A DNA stretch of 64,000 bases from Mesorhizobium muleiense (GCF_900099905.1 NZ_FNEE01000015.1:1-64000); one strand, 5' to 3'; shown: positions 9,679-20,127, numbered from the stretch's first letter. Notes: generated by a model from the letters alone, not told the origin. Numbers and translations: made by a program.

Positions 9679-10026
9679 CTAAATACTGAAGCTGGTGCCG
9701 CAGCCGCACGAGGCGACCGCATTCGGGTTCCTGATCTGGAACGACTGGCCCATCAGATCGTCGACGAAATCGATCACCGAGCCGCCCATATAGACCAGCG
9801 AGAGGTCATCGATCAGCACGGTGGCGCCGTCCTTCTCGATGGCGACGTCGTCATCGTTGCGGGTGTCGACCAGGTCGAACTTGTAGGAAAAGCCGGAACA
9901 GCCGCCGCCCTCGACCGAAACGCGCAGCGCCGTCTTGCCGGCTTCGCCAGACACAATCTTGGCAATCCGCCTGGCGGCGGCGTCGGTCATCTCGACTTTC
10001 ATGGCGGTCTTGGCATCAGCGCCCAT
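9679..10026 (-). CDS. erpA: Iron-sulfur cluster insertion protein, A-type carrier (ErpA/IscA)
   Basis: A-type carriers receive Fe-S clusters from the assembly machinery and hand them to apo-enzymes. The three conserved cysteines are present in GGGCSGFSYKF and in the C-terminal SCGCGTSF. The start at 10026 is preceded by AAGGTG at a good distance and gives 115 residues, the usual size. A start at 10002 (MKVEMTDAAARR) lacks a ribosome binding site, and one at 10080 would add a non-conserved tail. Its head-to-head neighbour is dgt. Confidence 0.92.
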   Translation of the reverse strand: MGADAKTAMKVEMTDAAARRIAKIVSGEAGKTALRVSVEGGGCSGFSYKFDLVDTRNDDDVAIEKDGATVLIDDLSLVYMGGSVIDFVDDLMGQSFQIRNPNAVASCGCGTSFSI

Positions 10027-10098
10027 GGGCGTCACCTTGCTTTCGGTTTCACATGATAGGTATGAAGCGCGAGGGGGCAAGTCAACTGCGGCGTAGGC

Positions 10099-10173
10099 TA
10101 TGGAAATTGGCGGGGCTATGGAAATTGGTTGGGGTTATGGAAATCGGTTGGGGCGATGACAAATGAGTTGGGC
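10099..10173 (+). repeat. Tandem 18-19 bp repeat containing the dgt start codon
   Basis: Three close copies of TATGGAAATTGGTTGGGGY lie at 10099-10116, 10117-10135 and 10136-10154. A degenerate fourth copy (10155-10173, GATGACAAATGAGTTGGGC) carries the ATG at 10156 used by dgt. Each unit brings an ATG or TTG, so several near-cognate starts are stacked here. Confidence 0.75.
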
Positions 10174-11370
10174 GACATCGGATTTGGTTATCGGCCGCGC
10201 GCCGCCTATGCCTGCGATCCGGCAAAGTCGCGCGGGCGGCTGTTCGACGAGGTGGAGAGCCCGACCCGGACGCCGTTCCAGCGCGACCGCGACCGCATCA
10301 TCCATTCGACGGCCTTCCGCCGGCTGAAGCACAAGACGCAGGTGTTCGTCGCGCATGAGGGCGACCATTACCGCACCCGGCTGACGCATTCGATCGAGGT
10401 GGCGCAGATCGCGCGCGCCCTGGCGCGGGCGCTGCGCGGCGACGAGGACCTGGCAGAGGCGGTGGCGCTGGTGCACGATTTCGGCCACACGCCCTTCGGC
10501 CATACCGGCGAGGATGCGCTGAACCAGAAGATGGCGGCCTGGGGCGGCTTCGACCACAATGCACAGTCGCTGCGCGTGGTGACGCGGCTGGAGAGCCGCT
10601 ATGCCGAATTCGACGGGCTGAACCTCACCTGGGAGACGCTGGAGGGGCTGGTCAAGCACAACGGACCGCTGACCGACGCCAGCGGAAAAGGGCTGAAGGG
10701 GCCGGTGCCGCAAGCGATCCGCGACTATTCGGAGCTGCACGACCTCGAGCTCGACCGCTTCGCCGGCATCGAGGCGCAGTGCGCGGCGATCGCCGACGAC
10801 ATCGCTTACAACAGCCATGACATCGATGACGGCCTGAGGTCGGGCCTTCTGAAGCTCGACATGCTGGAAAAGGTTTCGCTGCCCGGCTCGATCCTCGACG
10901 GCGTGCGTCAGCGCTATCCGGCGCTGGACGATGTGAGGACAGGGCACGAACTGATGCGCCGGCAGATCACGATGATGGTCGAGGATGTCATCGTCTCCAC
11001 CACCGCCAATCTGGCCCGCATCAAGCCGGACAGCGCCGACACGGTGAGGGCGGCAGGCGAGACGATGGTGACCTTTTCAGCCGAAATGGCCGCTTTCGAA
11101 GAGGAATTGAAAGCCTTTCTCTACAAGCATCTCTATCGACACAGCGAAGTTGTGCGCGTGCGCAACCAGGCCGAGCAGATCGTCAACGACCTGTTCGAGG
11201 TCTATTTCGCCGATCCGCGCGCCATGCCCGATGGCTGGCGCGAAGGGCTCGACCGGGCTGATGATCGCATCAAGGCGCGCAGCGTCGCCGATTTCCTGGC
11301 GGGCATGACGGATACCTACGCTTTGAAGGAACACCGCCGTTTGTTTGACCATACGCCTGAATTAAGCTAG
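10156..11370 (+). CDS. dgt: Deoxyguanosinetriphosphate triphosphohydrolase-like protein
   Basis: HD-domain dNTP triphosphohydrolases convert dNTP to nucleoside plus tripolyphosphate and trim nucleotide pools. The HD signature is complete: [15 protein letters not shown] (first His), [15 protein letters not shown] (His-Asp and second His) and [13 protein letters not shown] (last Asp). [11 protein letters not shown] is the usual N-terminal substrate-binding block. The product is 404 residues, the length of the alphaproteobacterial type-2 subfamily. The start at [14 protein letters not shown] lies in a tandem repeat, and a TTG at 10129 is an alternative. It runs divergently from erpA and is followed by argS after 67 bases. 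Confidence 0.93.
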   Translation: MTNELGDIGFGYRPRAAYACDPAKSRGRLFDEVESPTRTPFQRDRDRIIHSTAFRRLKHKTQVFVAHEGDHYRTRLTHSIEVAQIARALARALRGDEDLAEAVALVHDFGHTPFGHTGEDALNQKMAAWGGFDHNAQSLRVVTRLESRYAEFDGLNLTWETLEGLVKHNGPLTDASGKGLKGPVPQAIRDYSELHDLELDRFAGIEAQCAAIADDIAYNSHDIDDGLRSGLLKLDMLEKVSLPGSILDGVRQRYPALDDVRTGHELMRRQITMMVEDVIVSTTANLARIKPDSADTVRAAGETMVTFSAEMAAFEEELKAFLYKHLYRHSEVVRVRNQAEQIVNDLFEVYFADPRAMPDGWREGLDRADDRIKARSVADFLAGMTDTYALKEHRRLFDHTPELS

Positions 11371-11437
11371 GCGGGGCTCGATTTTGCCGGCCAATAGACC
11401 GGATTCCCGCAAAGCCGCCAGAGCCAGGGCCACACCA

Positions 11438-13195
11438 ATGAACATCTTCGCCGATTTCAACGCGCGAATTATAAAGGCCGTCGAAGCGCTTGATTTGAAA
11501 GACAAAGACGGCGGTTCGCTGGACTTGTCGCGCGTCGCCGTCGAGCCGCCGCGCGACGCCAGCCATGGCGACCTGGCGACCAATGCGGCAATGGTGCTGG
11601 CCAAGCCGACCGGCCAGCCGCCGCGCGTACTGGCTGAAAGGCTGGCGCAAGCGCTGCGCGCCGACCCGGACATCGCCGCTGCAGAAATTGCCGGTCCGGG
11701 CTTCGTCAATCTCAGGCTCAAGGACGCGTTCTGGCAGGTGCATCTGACTGCGCTGCTCGGCGAAGGCCGCAATTACGGCCGCTCGACCGTTGGCGGCGGC
11801 AAGAAGGCCAATGTCGAATATGTCTCGGCCAACCCGACCGGACCGATGCATGTCGGCCATTGCCGCGGCGCGGTCGTGGGTGATGCGCTCGCCAATCTGA
11901 TGGCCTTCGCCGGTTATGACGTGATCAAGGAGTATGTCATCAACGACGCTGGTTCGCAGATCGACGTGCTCGGCCGCTCCGCCATGCTGCGTTACCGCGA
12001 GGCGCTCGGCGACGACATCGGCGAGATTCCTGCCGGGCTCTATCCAGGCGACTATCTCGTGCCGGTCGGCCAGGCTCTGGTAAGCGAATTTGGCCGTTCC
12101 TTGCTGCAGATGCCGGATGAGGAAGCGCTTGCCATTGTCAAGGACAGGACGATCGACGCGATGATGGCAATGATCCGTGAGGATCTGGCGCTGCTCAATG
12201 TGCATCATGACGTCTTTTTCTCGGAGCGCACCCTGCACGCCGACAACGCCCGGAAAATCCGCTCGGCGATCAACGACCTGACCCTCAAGGGCCATATCTA
12301 CAAGGGCAAGCTGCCGCCGCCCAAGGGCGAGAAGCCGGACGACTGGGAGGATCGCGAGCAGACGCTGTTCCGCTCGACAGCGGTCGGCGACGACATGGAC
12401 CGGGCGCTGGTCAAGTCGGACGGCACTTTCACCTATTTTGCCGCTGATGTCGCCTATCTGAAGGACAAGGTCGATCGCGGTTTCGTCGAGCTGATCTATG
12501 TGCTTGGCGCCGATCATGGCGGTTATGTGAAGCGCCTGGAAGCGCTCGCCCGGGCGATTTCCGGCGACGAGGTGAAGCTCACCGTGCTGCTTTGCCAGTT
12601 GGTAAAGCTTTTTCGCGAGGGCGAGCCGGTGCGCATGTCGAAGCGGTCGGGCGATTTCGTAACGCTGCGCGAAGTGGTGGAGGAGGTCGGTCGCGACCCG
12701 ATCCGCTTCATGATGCTCTACCGCAAGAACGATGCGCCGCTCGATTTCGACTTCGCCAAAGTGACCGAGCAGTCGAAGGACAATCCGGTGTTCTACGTCC
12801 AGTACGCCTCGGCGCGCTGCCATTCGGTGTTCCGGCAGGCGAGCGAACAGCTGGGCGAGGCCAATTTCGACCGCAATCGGCTGGCCGCCGCCACCGCTTC
12901 GCTGACCGACGAAGGCGAGATCGGCCTGATCAGGAAGCTTGCCGAATATCCGCGGCTGATCGAATCCGCGGCGCTTGCGCTCGAGCCGCACCGGCTGGCA
13001 TTCTACCTCTACGATCTCGCCTCCAGCTTCCACGGACATTGGAACCGCGGCACCGAAAATCCCGACTTACGTTTTGTTAAGGTTAACGACCGACAATTGA
13101 CCCATGCCAGACTAGGGCTGGTGCAGGCTGTTTCGGACGTTTTGACGTCCGGCCTGACGCTGATCGGAGCCGATGCGCCCACCGAAATGCGTTAG
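11438..13195 (+). CDS. argS: Arginine-tRNA ligase
   Basis: This class I synthetase charges tRNA-Arg. The start at [11 protein letters not shown] fits the family; upstream in-frame codons (to 11384) are not conserved. The 585-residue protein has the Add-1 N-terminal domain, the HIGH-type motif HVGH at 138-141 ([14 protein letters not shown]), and MSKR at about 400-403 in place of canonical KMSKS, as in many ArgS. It ends in an alpha-helical anticodon-binding domain ending [12 protein letters not shown]. It opens the long co-directional block that continues into the SPOR-domain gene 103 bases later. Confidence 0.97.
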   Translation: MNIFADFNARIIKAVEALDLKDKDGGSLDLSRVAVEPPRDASHGDLATNAAMVLAKPTGQPPRVLAERLAQALRADPDIAAAEIAGPGFVNLRLKDAFWQVHLTALLGEGRNYGRSTVGGGKKANVEYVSANPTGPMHVGHCRGAVVGDALANLMAFAGYDVIKEYVINDAGSQIDVLGRSAMLRYREALGDDIGEIPAGLYPGDYLVPVGQALVSEFGRSLLQMPDEEALAIVKDRTIDAMMAMIREDLALLNVHHDVFFSERTLHADNARKIRSAINDLTLKGHIYKGKLPPPKGEKPDDWEDREQTLFRSTAVGDDMDRALVKSDGTFTYFAADVAYLKDKVDRGFVELIYVLGADHGGYVKRLEALARAISGDEVKLTVLLCQLVKLFREGEPVRMSKRSGDFVTLREVVEEVGRDPIRFMMLYRKNDAPLDFDFAKVTEQSKDNPVFYVQYASARCHSVFRQASEQLGEANFDRNRLAAATASLTDEGEIGLIRKLAEYPRLIESAALALEPHRLAFYLYDLASSFHGHWNRGTENPDLRFVKVNDRQLTHARLGLVQAVSDVLTSGLTLIGADAPTEMR

Positions 13196-13298
13196 GTTTG
13201 ACTAAAAAACCTGTCACCTTTTGCCCACATTGCGCTGGTAAGGGCCAACCCTGCGCGACGTCAACGGCGTCCGAATGAGTGCGAGTTCGGGAACAATA

Positions 13299-16200
13299 AT
13301 GGCAGACAGAACCCAGCTGAAAGCAGCCGCCCAAAACGATATCGCCAACGATGATCCGTTCGCGGAACTGACCAGGATCATGGGCTTCGACCCGCGCCAG
13401 CCGGTCAAGCCGCAGGCCCAGTCGACGGCGGCTGCAGCAAGTCAGCCAGCGGACGACGGCGATTTCGGCATCGACCTCGAGAAGGAGTTGATGGGCGAAT
13501 TCGGCGGCGACGCCAATGACGGCGCAGCCGAGCTTCGCGAGCCGGCTTTCGACGCGGCTGCTACTGACCCAATCGACGACGAGCTTGTCGCGTCGCTCGA
13601 ACAGGATCTCCTGCTCGACGACGATGCGGTAGACGAAACCGCCGTTGCCATTGCTGCCGACGATGTGCGCTCTGGCGTTGCCGGAACTCCCTCGGCTGCT
13701 GAAGCTGCTTTCGACGACGATTTCGACGAAGCGCTCGCCAGTTCGCTCGAAGACGTGTCGCTATTCGAAGACGACTTGCCGGTGGACGACAGGCTTGGGA
13801 ACGACGAGCTTGGGAACGACGAGCTTGCCGCGTCGCTCGAACAGGATTTCCGGCTGGACGACGACACGGCGGACGAAACTGCCCATGCCGTTGCCGCCGC
13901 CGACCTGGGTTCCGGTGTTGCCGAAGTATCCGCGCCGGCTGTTGAAGCGGCGTTCGACGACGATTTTGACCATGCGATCGCCAGTTCGCTCGAAGACGTG
14001 TCGCCGTTCGAAGACGATTTGCCGGTAAACGACGAACTCTCTGCGTCGCTCGAACAGGATTTCCGGCTGGACGACGATGCGACGGACGAACAGAATACCG
14101 CCGCCGACACCGCCGCGCCGGCCGCTGAGCCCGCCTTCGACGATGAATTCGACAACGCCGTCGCAAGCTCGCTCGAAGACGAACTGACGCTCGACGAGCC
14201 CGTGCAGGTGGAGCAGGCTGCCGAAGCCGCCGACATCGCCACGCCGGCCGCCGAACCCGCGTTCGACGATGAATTCGACAACGCCGTCGCAAGCTCGCTC
14301 GAAGACGAGCTGACGCTCGACGAGCATGAGCCGATCGAGGCCGCTATCGAGGCTCCCGCTGCGGCTGTTTGGGCCGTTTCGGATGCGTCCGACGAGGACT
14401 TTGCCGACCACGACACCATGCCTGACGTCGACATGGATTTCGACATTCGCACGGCTGAGCCGGTCGAAGTCGACGAGCCAGAAATTGACGAGCCGGATTC
14501 TATCGCCGCCAACGACGACGAGCCTTCCGCCGCGACCCCGGAAGATGCGTTGGACGACGATTTTGAATTGAGCTTCGACGACACGCTTGCCGATGAAGCC
14601 GAGAAGCCGGCTACTCAGGCCCCCGGCGTTGCAGCCGAACCGACGGCGCCAGCCGCCGTCGCTGAGGAGCGGAGCCTCGAAGACGAATTGAACGCGCTGT
14701 TGGGCACCATGAGCGCACGGGCTGCCCCGGTGGCAGCGTCCGCGGCCGCCATGGTCCAGCAACCTGTAGCCGCGGCTGGAGAAGCCGCCGACGAACCAGT
14801 GGATCCCACCGACGAACTGGCCGGGAGCCTTGACGAGCAAGACCTTTCGGAGCAGTCGAATGAAGACGCGGTCCAGGCCGCCGACGCCGATCTCGACACC
14901 GTTCTCCTCGACGGGCTCGAGGGCCATGATTTCGGCGCTGAAGAAGCTGCCGGACCGGCTGATATCGATTTCGACGACGATGCATTGCACGCCGCCTTCG
15001 CCAAGGACATCGGTCTGGATCATGGCGATGACGTTGCGGCCACCGCTCCACAGCAGGATCCGAATGATTCGCTCAGCTGGATGACGGCACCCTCCGCCGC
15101 GCCTGCGCCGGCCCGTTCGTGGAGCCGCGTGACGCCGGTGGCACAGCCGCAACCCGCCTTTGCAACCCAGCCGACGGCTTCGGCGACCACAGAAACAACG
15201 ACACCGCCAACCGCTGCGGCACCCTCCTATCAGGATGAGCCGGCCTATCAGGATGAGCCGGCCTATCAGGATGAGCCGGCCGAAGACGATGCCGCCAATG
15301 CGGCACCTGCGCCAGTGCAAAGCGAACAAGCCTCTGCATATGACGAGATGCCCGAGGTCGAGACGGTCGATGTGCCCGAGCGCGTCGTAGCGCTGGCGGA
15401 CGACCTCGATATTCCGGAACTCGACGTCAATGAAGACGCACCGCCGGCGCCTGCCTATGACGATCTCGATACCGAGTTCGCCAACCTTCTCTCGGAAATG
15501 AATGCCGTGGACGTCGCTGCCGGCCCGGCGCGCAGCACGGCGTATGACGACGAATCCTACAAATCCGGATTCAAGCCGGGGGCCGGACCCCAGCCGAGGG
15601 CAGGGTTCCAGTCAGCGGCCGGGTTCCAGTCAGGCCATGAGCCCGACCGCGTTGAAACGCGGACCTATGCGGCGAGACCGGCAGCAGCTCCCGTCAGTGC
15701 GTCTTACGCCGATGCCGCCAGCGGCTTCGATCTGGGCGACTTGCCCAGCGGCCGGCCGGTTTCGCAAGCGCAAGCCAACGATTTTGCCCTGGACGAACTC
15801 GACTACGACCCCGAACTGGATGAGGCCATGTCGGTTCCAGGCCTGGCCGAGCAGAATGCCGCGAGGCCCCGGAGCCGCGGCCTGCTGGTCGCCGCAGTCG
15901 TCGGCGCCGTGGCGATCGCCGGCGGTCTCGGCGCCTTCGCGCTGTCTTTCGGCGGCAACGGCGGCACCGATGCGCCGGTCATCGTCAAGGCGGACAACGC
16001 ACCGATCAAGGTCAGGCCGGAAAACCCGGGCGGCACCGTCGTGCCAAACCAGGACAACAAGGTTTACGACGCCGTGGCCAAGGGGGGCGCGAGGCCTGCC
16101 GAACCGGTCCAGGAAAAACTGGTCACCAACGCCGAAGAGCCGGTGGACGTGGCGGCCAAGGAACCGCCGCAGAGCCGTGTGGTCGATCTTTCGCCCGATG

Positions 16201-17063
16201 ACATCGACACGGCTGAAGCCGCCGATGCGGCCGGCGGCACGCAAGCGGCCGGCGGCACGCAAGCGGCCGGGAATGCCGATGCCGCCGCGCCGGCACCCAA
16301 GTCCGAGGATCGTATCGCCCAGGTTCTGCAAGAGTCCGAGCAGGGCATCGATCCGGATGTCGTCGCCGTTGCGCCACGCAAGGTGAGAACCATGGTGGTC
16401 AAATCAGATGGTTCACTGGTTGCGCGCGAGGATCCGGCGCCTGCTGCATCGCAGGTGGCTGCCGTCGAGCCTGTCGATCCGGCGCCGCAGCTTGTGGCCC
16501 CGGCGGGTCAGGCCGGCGACGCGGAGCAGACCGGTACCGTTGCGTCTGTTGCCGACCAGGCAAGTGGCGACCTGTTGGGCGGCGACCCGGTGAGCGACCC
16601 AGTGGCCGGCGACCGGGCCGAAACCGCCACGCCGGAAGCAGTCAATCTGGCCGCCGTGCCCACGGCTGAGGCTGAAGGCCAAACCAACCAGCCTGCCAAC
16701 ACGCCGGCCACGGTTCCGGTGGCGCCGCAGCGTCCGTCCGACCAGCCGGTCGACGTCGTCGGTGAGGTCAAGCCCGACCAGGTTGCGTCCATCAGTCCGG
16801 CGGCGGCCTCGACCGGCGGTGGCTCGTGGTCGATGCAGATCGCCTCGCAGCCGACCGTCGAAAGCGCCCAGTCGACCTATCAGGATCTGCAGCGTCGCTA
16901 TGGCAGCGTGCTTTCCGGCCACACGGCCAACATCGTCAAGGCCGAGATCGCCGGCAAGGGAACGTTCTATCGCGTTCGCGTCCCGGCGAAGTCGCGCAAC
17001 GATGCGATCAGCCTGTGCACCAACTACAAGGCTGCCGGCGGCAACTGTTTCGTGTCGCGCTAA
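13299..17063 (+). CDS. Large acidic repeat membrane protein with C-terminal SPOR domain
   Basis: The 1254-residue protein has three parts. Residues from about 20 to 840 are extremely acidic and low in complexity, with repeated modules of the type AFDDDFD.A.ASSLED and LAASLEQDFRLDDD. The near-exact pairs lie at about 13705-13783 and 13948-14024, and at 14129-14199 and 14255-14322. One membrane segment follows (RGLLVAAVVGAVAIAGGLGAF), then a Pro/Ala-rich periplasmic linker and a SPOR domain at the end (WSMQIASQPTVESAQSTYQDL ... FYRVRV). SPOR domains bind denuded glycan strands at the division septum. The argS-SPOR-nagZ context is typical of Rhizobiales. The cytoplasmic acidic part is of unknown role. 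The start at 13299 (MADRTQL) is favoured over 13275. Confidence 0.85.
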   Translation: MADRTQLKAAAQNDIANDDPFAELTRIMGFDPRQPVKPQAQSTAAAASQPADDGDFGIDLEKELMGEFGGDANDGAAELREPAFDAAATDPIDDELVASLEQDLLLDDDAVDETAVAIAADDVRSGVAGTPSAAEAAFDDDFDEALASSLEDVSLFEDDLPVDDRLGNDELGNDELAASLEQDFRLDDDTADETAHAVAAADLGSGVAEVSAPAVEAAFDDDFDHAIASSLEDVSPFEDDLPVNDELSASLEQDFRLDDDATDEQNTAADTAAPAAEPAFDDEFDNAVASSLEDELTLDEPVQVEQAAEAADIATPAAEPAFDDEFDNAVASSLEDELTLDEHEPIEAAIEAPAAAVWAVSDASDEDFADHDTMPDVDMDFDIRTAEPVEVDEPEIDEPDSIAANDDEPSAATPEDALDDDFELSFDDTLADEAEKPATQAPGVAAEPTAPAAVAEERSLEDELNALLGTMSARAAPVAASAAAMVQQPVAAAGEAADEPVDPTDELAGSLDEQDLSEQSNEDAVQAADADLDTVLLDGLEGHDFGAEEAAGPADIDFDDDALHAAFAKDIGLDHGDDVAATAPQQDPNDSLSWMTAPSAAPAPARSWSRVTPVAQPQPAFATQPTASATTETTTPPTAAAPSYQDEPAYQDEPAYQDEPAEDDAANAAPAPVQSEQASAYDEMPEVETVDVPERVVALADDLDIPELDVNEDAPPAPAYDDLDTEFANLLSEMNAVDVAAGPARSTAYDDESYKSGFKPGAGPQPRAGFQSAAGFQSGHEPDRVETRTYAARPAAAPVSASYADAASGFDLGDLPSGRPVSQAQANDFALDELDYDPELDEAMSVPGLAEQNAARPRSRGLLVAAVVGAVAIAGGLGAFALSFGGNGGTDAPVIVKADNAPIKVRPENPGGTVVPNQDNKVYDAVAKGGARPAEPVQEKLVTNAEEPVDVAAKEPPQSRVVDLSPDDIDTAEAADAAGGTQAAGGTQAAGNADAAAPAPKSEDRIAQVLQESEQGIDPDVVAVAPRKVRTMVVKSDGSLVAREDPAPAASQVAAVEPVDPAPQLVAPAGQAGDAEQTGTVASVADQASGDLLGGDPVSDPVAGDRAETATPEAVNLAAVPTAEAEGQTNQPANTPATVPVAPQRPSDQPVDVVGEVKPDQVASISPAAASTGGGSWSMQIASQPTVESAQSTYQDLQRRYGSVLSGHTANIVKAEIAGKGTFYRVRVPAKSRNDAISLCTNYKAAGGNCFVSR

Positions 17064-17226
17064 CCATTTTCGAATCTCCCGCCCTTGGGCCGAAAGAACC
17101 GGCGCGGTCACAGACCGCGCCGGTTTTCTATGGTGGAAGGAGTTCCTCGTGTGGAAGGGATTCCGGCCCGAGCGATGTGGCTCGATGCGATTCCCTTTGT
17201 CTGCGTGAAGCTCTAAACTCCCGCCC

Positions 17227-18246
17227 ATGACCGAATCAAAATCCATGATCCTTGGCTGCGCCGGGAAATCGCTCACACGCGACGAAATCAGTTTCTATCG
17301 CAGCGAATGCCCGTGGGGATTCATCCTGTTTGCCCGCAACATCGGCGAGGCCGAGCAGATCCGCGATCTGGTCGCCGCGATGCGCGATTGTGTCGAGCGC
17401 CCGGACGCCCCGGTGTTCATCGACCAGGAAGGCGGCCGTGTGCAGCGCCTGCGGCCGCCGCTGGCACCGAATTATCCGGCCGGTGGCGCGCTCGGCGCCT
17501 TGTGGCGCAACGACCACGATGCCGGCAACCGCGCAGCATGGCTGATGGCGCGGCTGCATGCCTTCGACCTGCTGCGCTACGGCATCACGGCTGATTGCCT
17601 GCCGGTGCTCGACGTGCCGATCGAGGGCGCCAGCGACGTCATCGGCGCGCGCGCCTATGGCAAGGAGCCTCGTGCCGTCATCGAACTGGGCCGCGCCGCG
17701 GCGGAGGGCCTGATGTCGGGAGGCGTGCTGCCGGTGATGAAGCATATTCCCGGGCATGGACGGGCCTTTGCCGACACGCATTTCGAACTGCCGACCGTCG
17801 ATGCCTCGATGAGCGACTTGCAGCGGCATGATTTCGCCCCGTTCAGGGAGCTCAATCATTTGCCGATGGCGATGACGGCGCATGTCGTCTACAGCGCGAT
17901 CGACCCGAAGAACCCGGCCACCACCTCCGGCAAGGTCATCGACGAGATCATCCGCGGCGAAATCGGTTTCGACGGGCTGCTGATGAGCGACGACACCTCG
18001 ATGAAGGCACTTTCTGGGGATTTCCCGACAAAGGCGGCGGCGATCCTTGCGGCGGGCTGCGATCTGGTCCTTCACTGCAACGGCGTTTTCGAGGAGATGG
18101 TCGGCATTGCGTCGCGCACAACGGGGCTTGAAGGCACGTCGCTGCAACGCGCGCAGCGGGCACTGACCTATATCAAGAACCGCGATCGGGCTGATGAAAC
18201 CGAGATACGCGCCGAATTCGCCACCTATTTCGATGCGGTGGCCTAG
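17227..18246 (+). CDS. nagZ: Beta-N-acetylhexosaminidase (peptidoglycan recycling)
   Basis: NagZ is a glycoside hydrolase family 3 enzyme of the cytoplasm. It removes GlcNAc from GlcNAc-anhydroMurNAc peptides during cell-wall recycling. The family hallmarks are present: VFIDQEGGRVQRL, the KHIPGHGRAFADTHFELP loop that carries the His of the His/Asp dyad, and MSDDTSMKAL, which contains the catalytic Asp. Length (339 residues) is normal. It follows the SPOR gene and precedes scpA, the standard alphaproteobacterial order. No signal peptide is seen, which fits a cytoplasmic enzyme. Confidence 0.95.
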   Translation: MTESKSMILGCAGKSLTRDEISFYRSECPWGFILFARNIGEAEQIRDLVAAMRDCVERPDAPVFIDQEGGRVQRLRPPLAPNYPAGGALGALWRNDHDAGNRAAWLMARLHAFDLLRYGITADCLPVLDVPIEGASDVIGARAYGKEPRAVIELGRAAAEGLMSGGVLPVMKHIPGHGRAFADTHFELPTVDASMSDLQRHDFAPFRELNHLPMAMTAHVVYSAIDPKNPATTSGKVIDEIIRGEIGFDGLLMSDDTSMKALSGDFPTKAAAILAAGCDLVLHCNGVFEEMVGIASRTTGLEGTSLQRAQRALTYIKNRDRADETEIRAEFATYFDAVA

Positions 18247-18295
18247 ACCATGATCCCGAACGGTGGGAGCCGGTTTTTCGGAACAGATCACGGTC
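18246..18295. repeat. Dispersed palindromic repeat (GACCATGATC type)
   Basis: GACCATGATC and GATCACGGTC form an almost perfect inverted repeat around a segment with CCGGTTTTTCGG. The first base is the last base of the nagZ stop codon. Related palindromes occur at 26592-26660, 27616-27669 and, more distantly, 40896-40945. Confidence 0.65.
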
Positions 18296-18330
18296 AAACA
18301 CGAAGTTAGAAGCAAAGGAAGCGACAGGAA

Positions 18331-19173
18331 GTGGCGGAAACGTTGGACAGCAAGGCCGGCAAGGCCGCACCGATGGACCGTCTTTGGGCCGAGAACGACG
18401 ATTCGCGGCTGACCGGCGATCCCGCGCTGGTCGTCGATGTCGACGGTTTCGAGGGCCCGCTCGATCTTCTGCTGCATCTTGCCCGCAACCAGAAGGTCGA
18501 TCTGTCGCGCATCTCGATCCTGGCGCTGGCCGAGCAATATCTGGCCTTCGTCGAAAAGGTGAGGGCCCTCAGGCTGGAGCTTGCCGCCGACTATCTGGTG
18601 ATGGCGGCGTGGCTGGCGTTTCTCAAGTCGAAGCTTTTGATCCCCAAGCAACCCGGCGACGACGGTGAAAGCGGCGAGGAACTGGCGGCCGTGCTGCAAT
18701 TCCGGTTGAAGCGGCTGGAAGCGATGCGTGACGCGGCGGCACGCCTGGTCAATCGCAATCGGCTCGGGCGCGACGTGTTCGCCCGCGGCATGCCGGAAAT
18801 GGTCATCGTCGAGAAACGCAACGCCTATTCGGCCTCGCTCTACGATCTGCTGACCGCCTATGCGGCGCAACGCCAGAAGCAGGCGATCACCAATGTGACG
18901 ATCGCCAGGCGCGGTGTGTGGTCGCTCAAGGATGCGCGCGACATCCTGAACAGGCTGATCGGCACGCTTGCCGACTGGACGGCGCTGGACCGTTTTCTGG
19001 TCGAATATCTGACCGACCCGGACGAGCGGCGTACCGCGATTGCCAGTTCGTTTGCGGCGACGCTGGAACTGGTGCGCGAAGGCAAAATGGAAATGCGGCA
19101 GGACGAGGTGTTTGCGCCGCTCTATCTGCGCGGTCGTGCGCAAGGCATCAGGGCAGTTGAGGTGGCATCATGA
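18331..19173 (+). CDS. scpA: Segregation and condensation protein A (kleisin)
   Basis: ScpA bridges the heads of the SMC dimer and, with ScpB, forms the condensin complex that compacts and segregates the chromosome. The conserved N-terminal block DGFEGPLDLLLHLARNQKVD is at about residues 32-51, followed by ADYLVMAAWLAFLKSKLLIP. The C-terminal winged-helix (ending with APLYLRGRA) binds the SMC cap. The start is GTG at 18331 with AGGAA just before it. The gene overlaps scpB by 4 bases (ATGA), which implies coupled translation. Length of 280 residues is normal for alphaproteobacteria. Confidence 0.95.
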   Translation: MAETLDSKAGKAAPMDRLWAENDDSRLTGDPALVVDVDGFEGPLDLLLHLARNQKVDLSRISILALAEQYLAFVEKVRALRLELAADYLVMAAWLAFLKSKLLIPKQPGDDGESGEELAAVLQFRLKRLEAMRDAAARLVNRNRLGRDVFARGMPEMVIVEKRNAYSASLYDLLTAYAAQRQKQAITNVTIARRGVWSLKDARDILNRLIGTLADWTALDRFLVEYLTDPDERRTAIASSFAATLELVREGKMEMRQDEVFAPLYLRGRAQGIRAVEVAS

Positions 19174-19949
19174 GCGAGCGCACCAACGCTTCGGTCATTC
19201 CGTTCAAGGTCGACGACGAGACCGAAGACGGCGTGCTCGCCGAGGTGCCGGCAGAAAGTCAGGCCCAGAACTTGTCCCAGAATCCTGGCGAGCGGCTGCA
19301 TATGGCAGAGGCCGTGCGCATGGCCGAGGCGATCGTTTTCGCCAGCGCCGAGCCGGTCAGCGAAAAGCAGCTTGCCGGGCGCCTGCCCGACGGCATCAAT
19401 ATTGCCGCGGCGATGGCTGAACTGCAGCAGATTTATGCGCGGCGCGGCGTCAATCTGGTGCGCGTTGGCGATGCCTGGGCGTTCCGCACCGCCGGCGATC
19501 TCGCTTTCCTGATGAGCCGCGACACGGTGCAGCAGAAGAAGCTTTCCCGTGCGGCGCTCGAAGTGCTGGCGATCATCGCCTACCACCAGCCGGTGACGCG
19601 CGCCGAGATCGAGGATATCAGAGGCGTCGAGACCTCGAAGGGCACGCTTGACACGCTGATGGAGACCGAATGGGTGAAGATGCGCGGCCGGCGCCGCACG
19701 CCCGGCCGTCCCGTCACCTACGGCACCACCGACATCTTCCTCGACCATTTCGCGTTGGAGGAGATCCGCGATCTCCCAGGCATGGAGGAATTGAAGGGTG
19801 CCGGGCTGCTTTCGGGCCGCATGCCGTCGAATTTTTCCATTCCGATGCCGCCGGCCGACCCGGACGTGCTGACCGATGACGAGGATCCGCTGACCGACAT
19901 CGACCTTGAGGAACTCGGCCTGTTGACGCCGCGCGTCGAGGAAGATTGA
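19170..19949 (+). CDS. scpB: Segregation and condensation protein B
   Basis: ScpB is the winged-helix partner of ScpA in the SMC condensin. The tandem winged-helix core reads AEAIVFASAEPVSEKQLAG, then SRAALEVLAIIAYHQPVTRAEIEDIRGVE and GRRRTPGRPVTYGTTDIFL. The final 60 residues form an acidic tail typical of the alphaproteobacterial version. The start ATG overlaps the end of scpA. It is followed by a 178-base gap and then tatA. Confidence 0.95.
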   Translation: MSERTNASVIPFKVDDETEDGVLAEVPAESQAQNLSQNPGERLHMAEAVRMAEAIVFASAEPVSEKQLAGRLPDGINIAAAMAELQQIYARRGVNLVRVGDAWAFRTAGDLAFLMSRDTVQQKKLSRAALEVLAIIAYHQPVTRAEIEDIRGVETSKGTLDTLMETEWVKMRGRRRTPGRPVTYGTTDIFLDHFALEEIRDLPGMEELKGAGLLSGRMPSNFSIPMPPADPDVLTDDEDPLTDIDLEELGLLTPRVEED

Positions 19950-20127
19950 CCGCAAGCGACGTGCCGAAAGCGATGGTATTTAACGGCTGCGCCGATTGGT
20001 AGCGGGCTGAGGCGCCGAAACTGCATGACTTCGGCCACTCATTTATGAACTCTGTCGCGGTTGTGTTTGAATCCCGGCGCGAAAGCGCATAGATCATCGT
20101 CAGAGAAAACTTTCGAGAGAGATTGTT

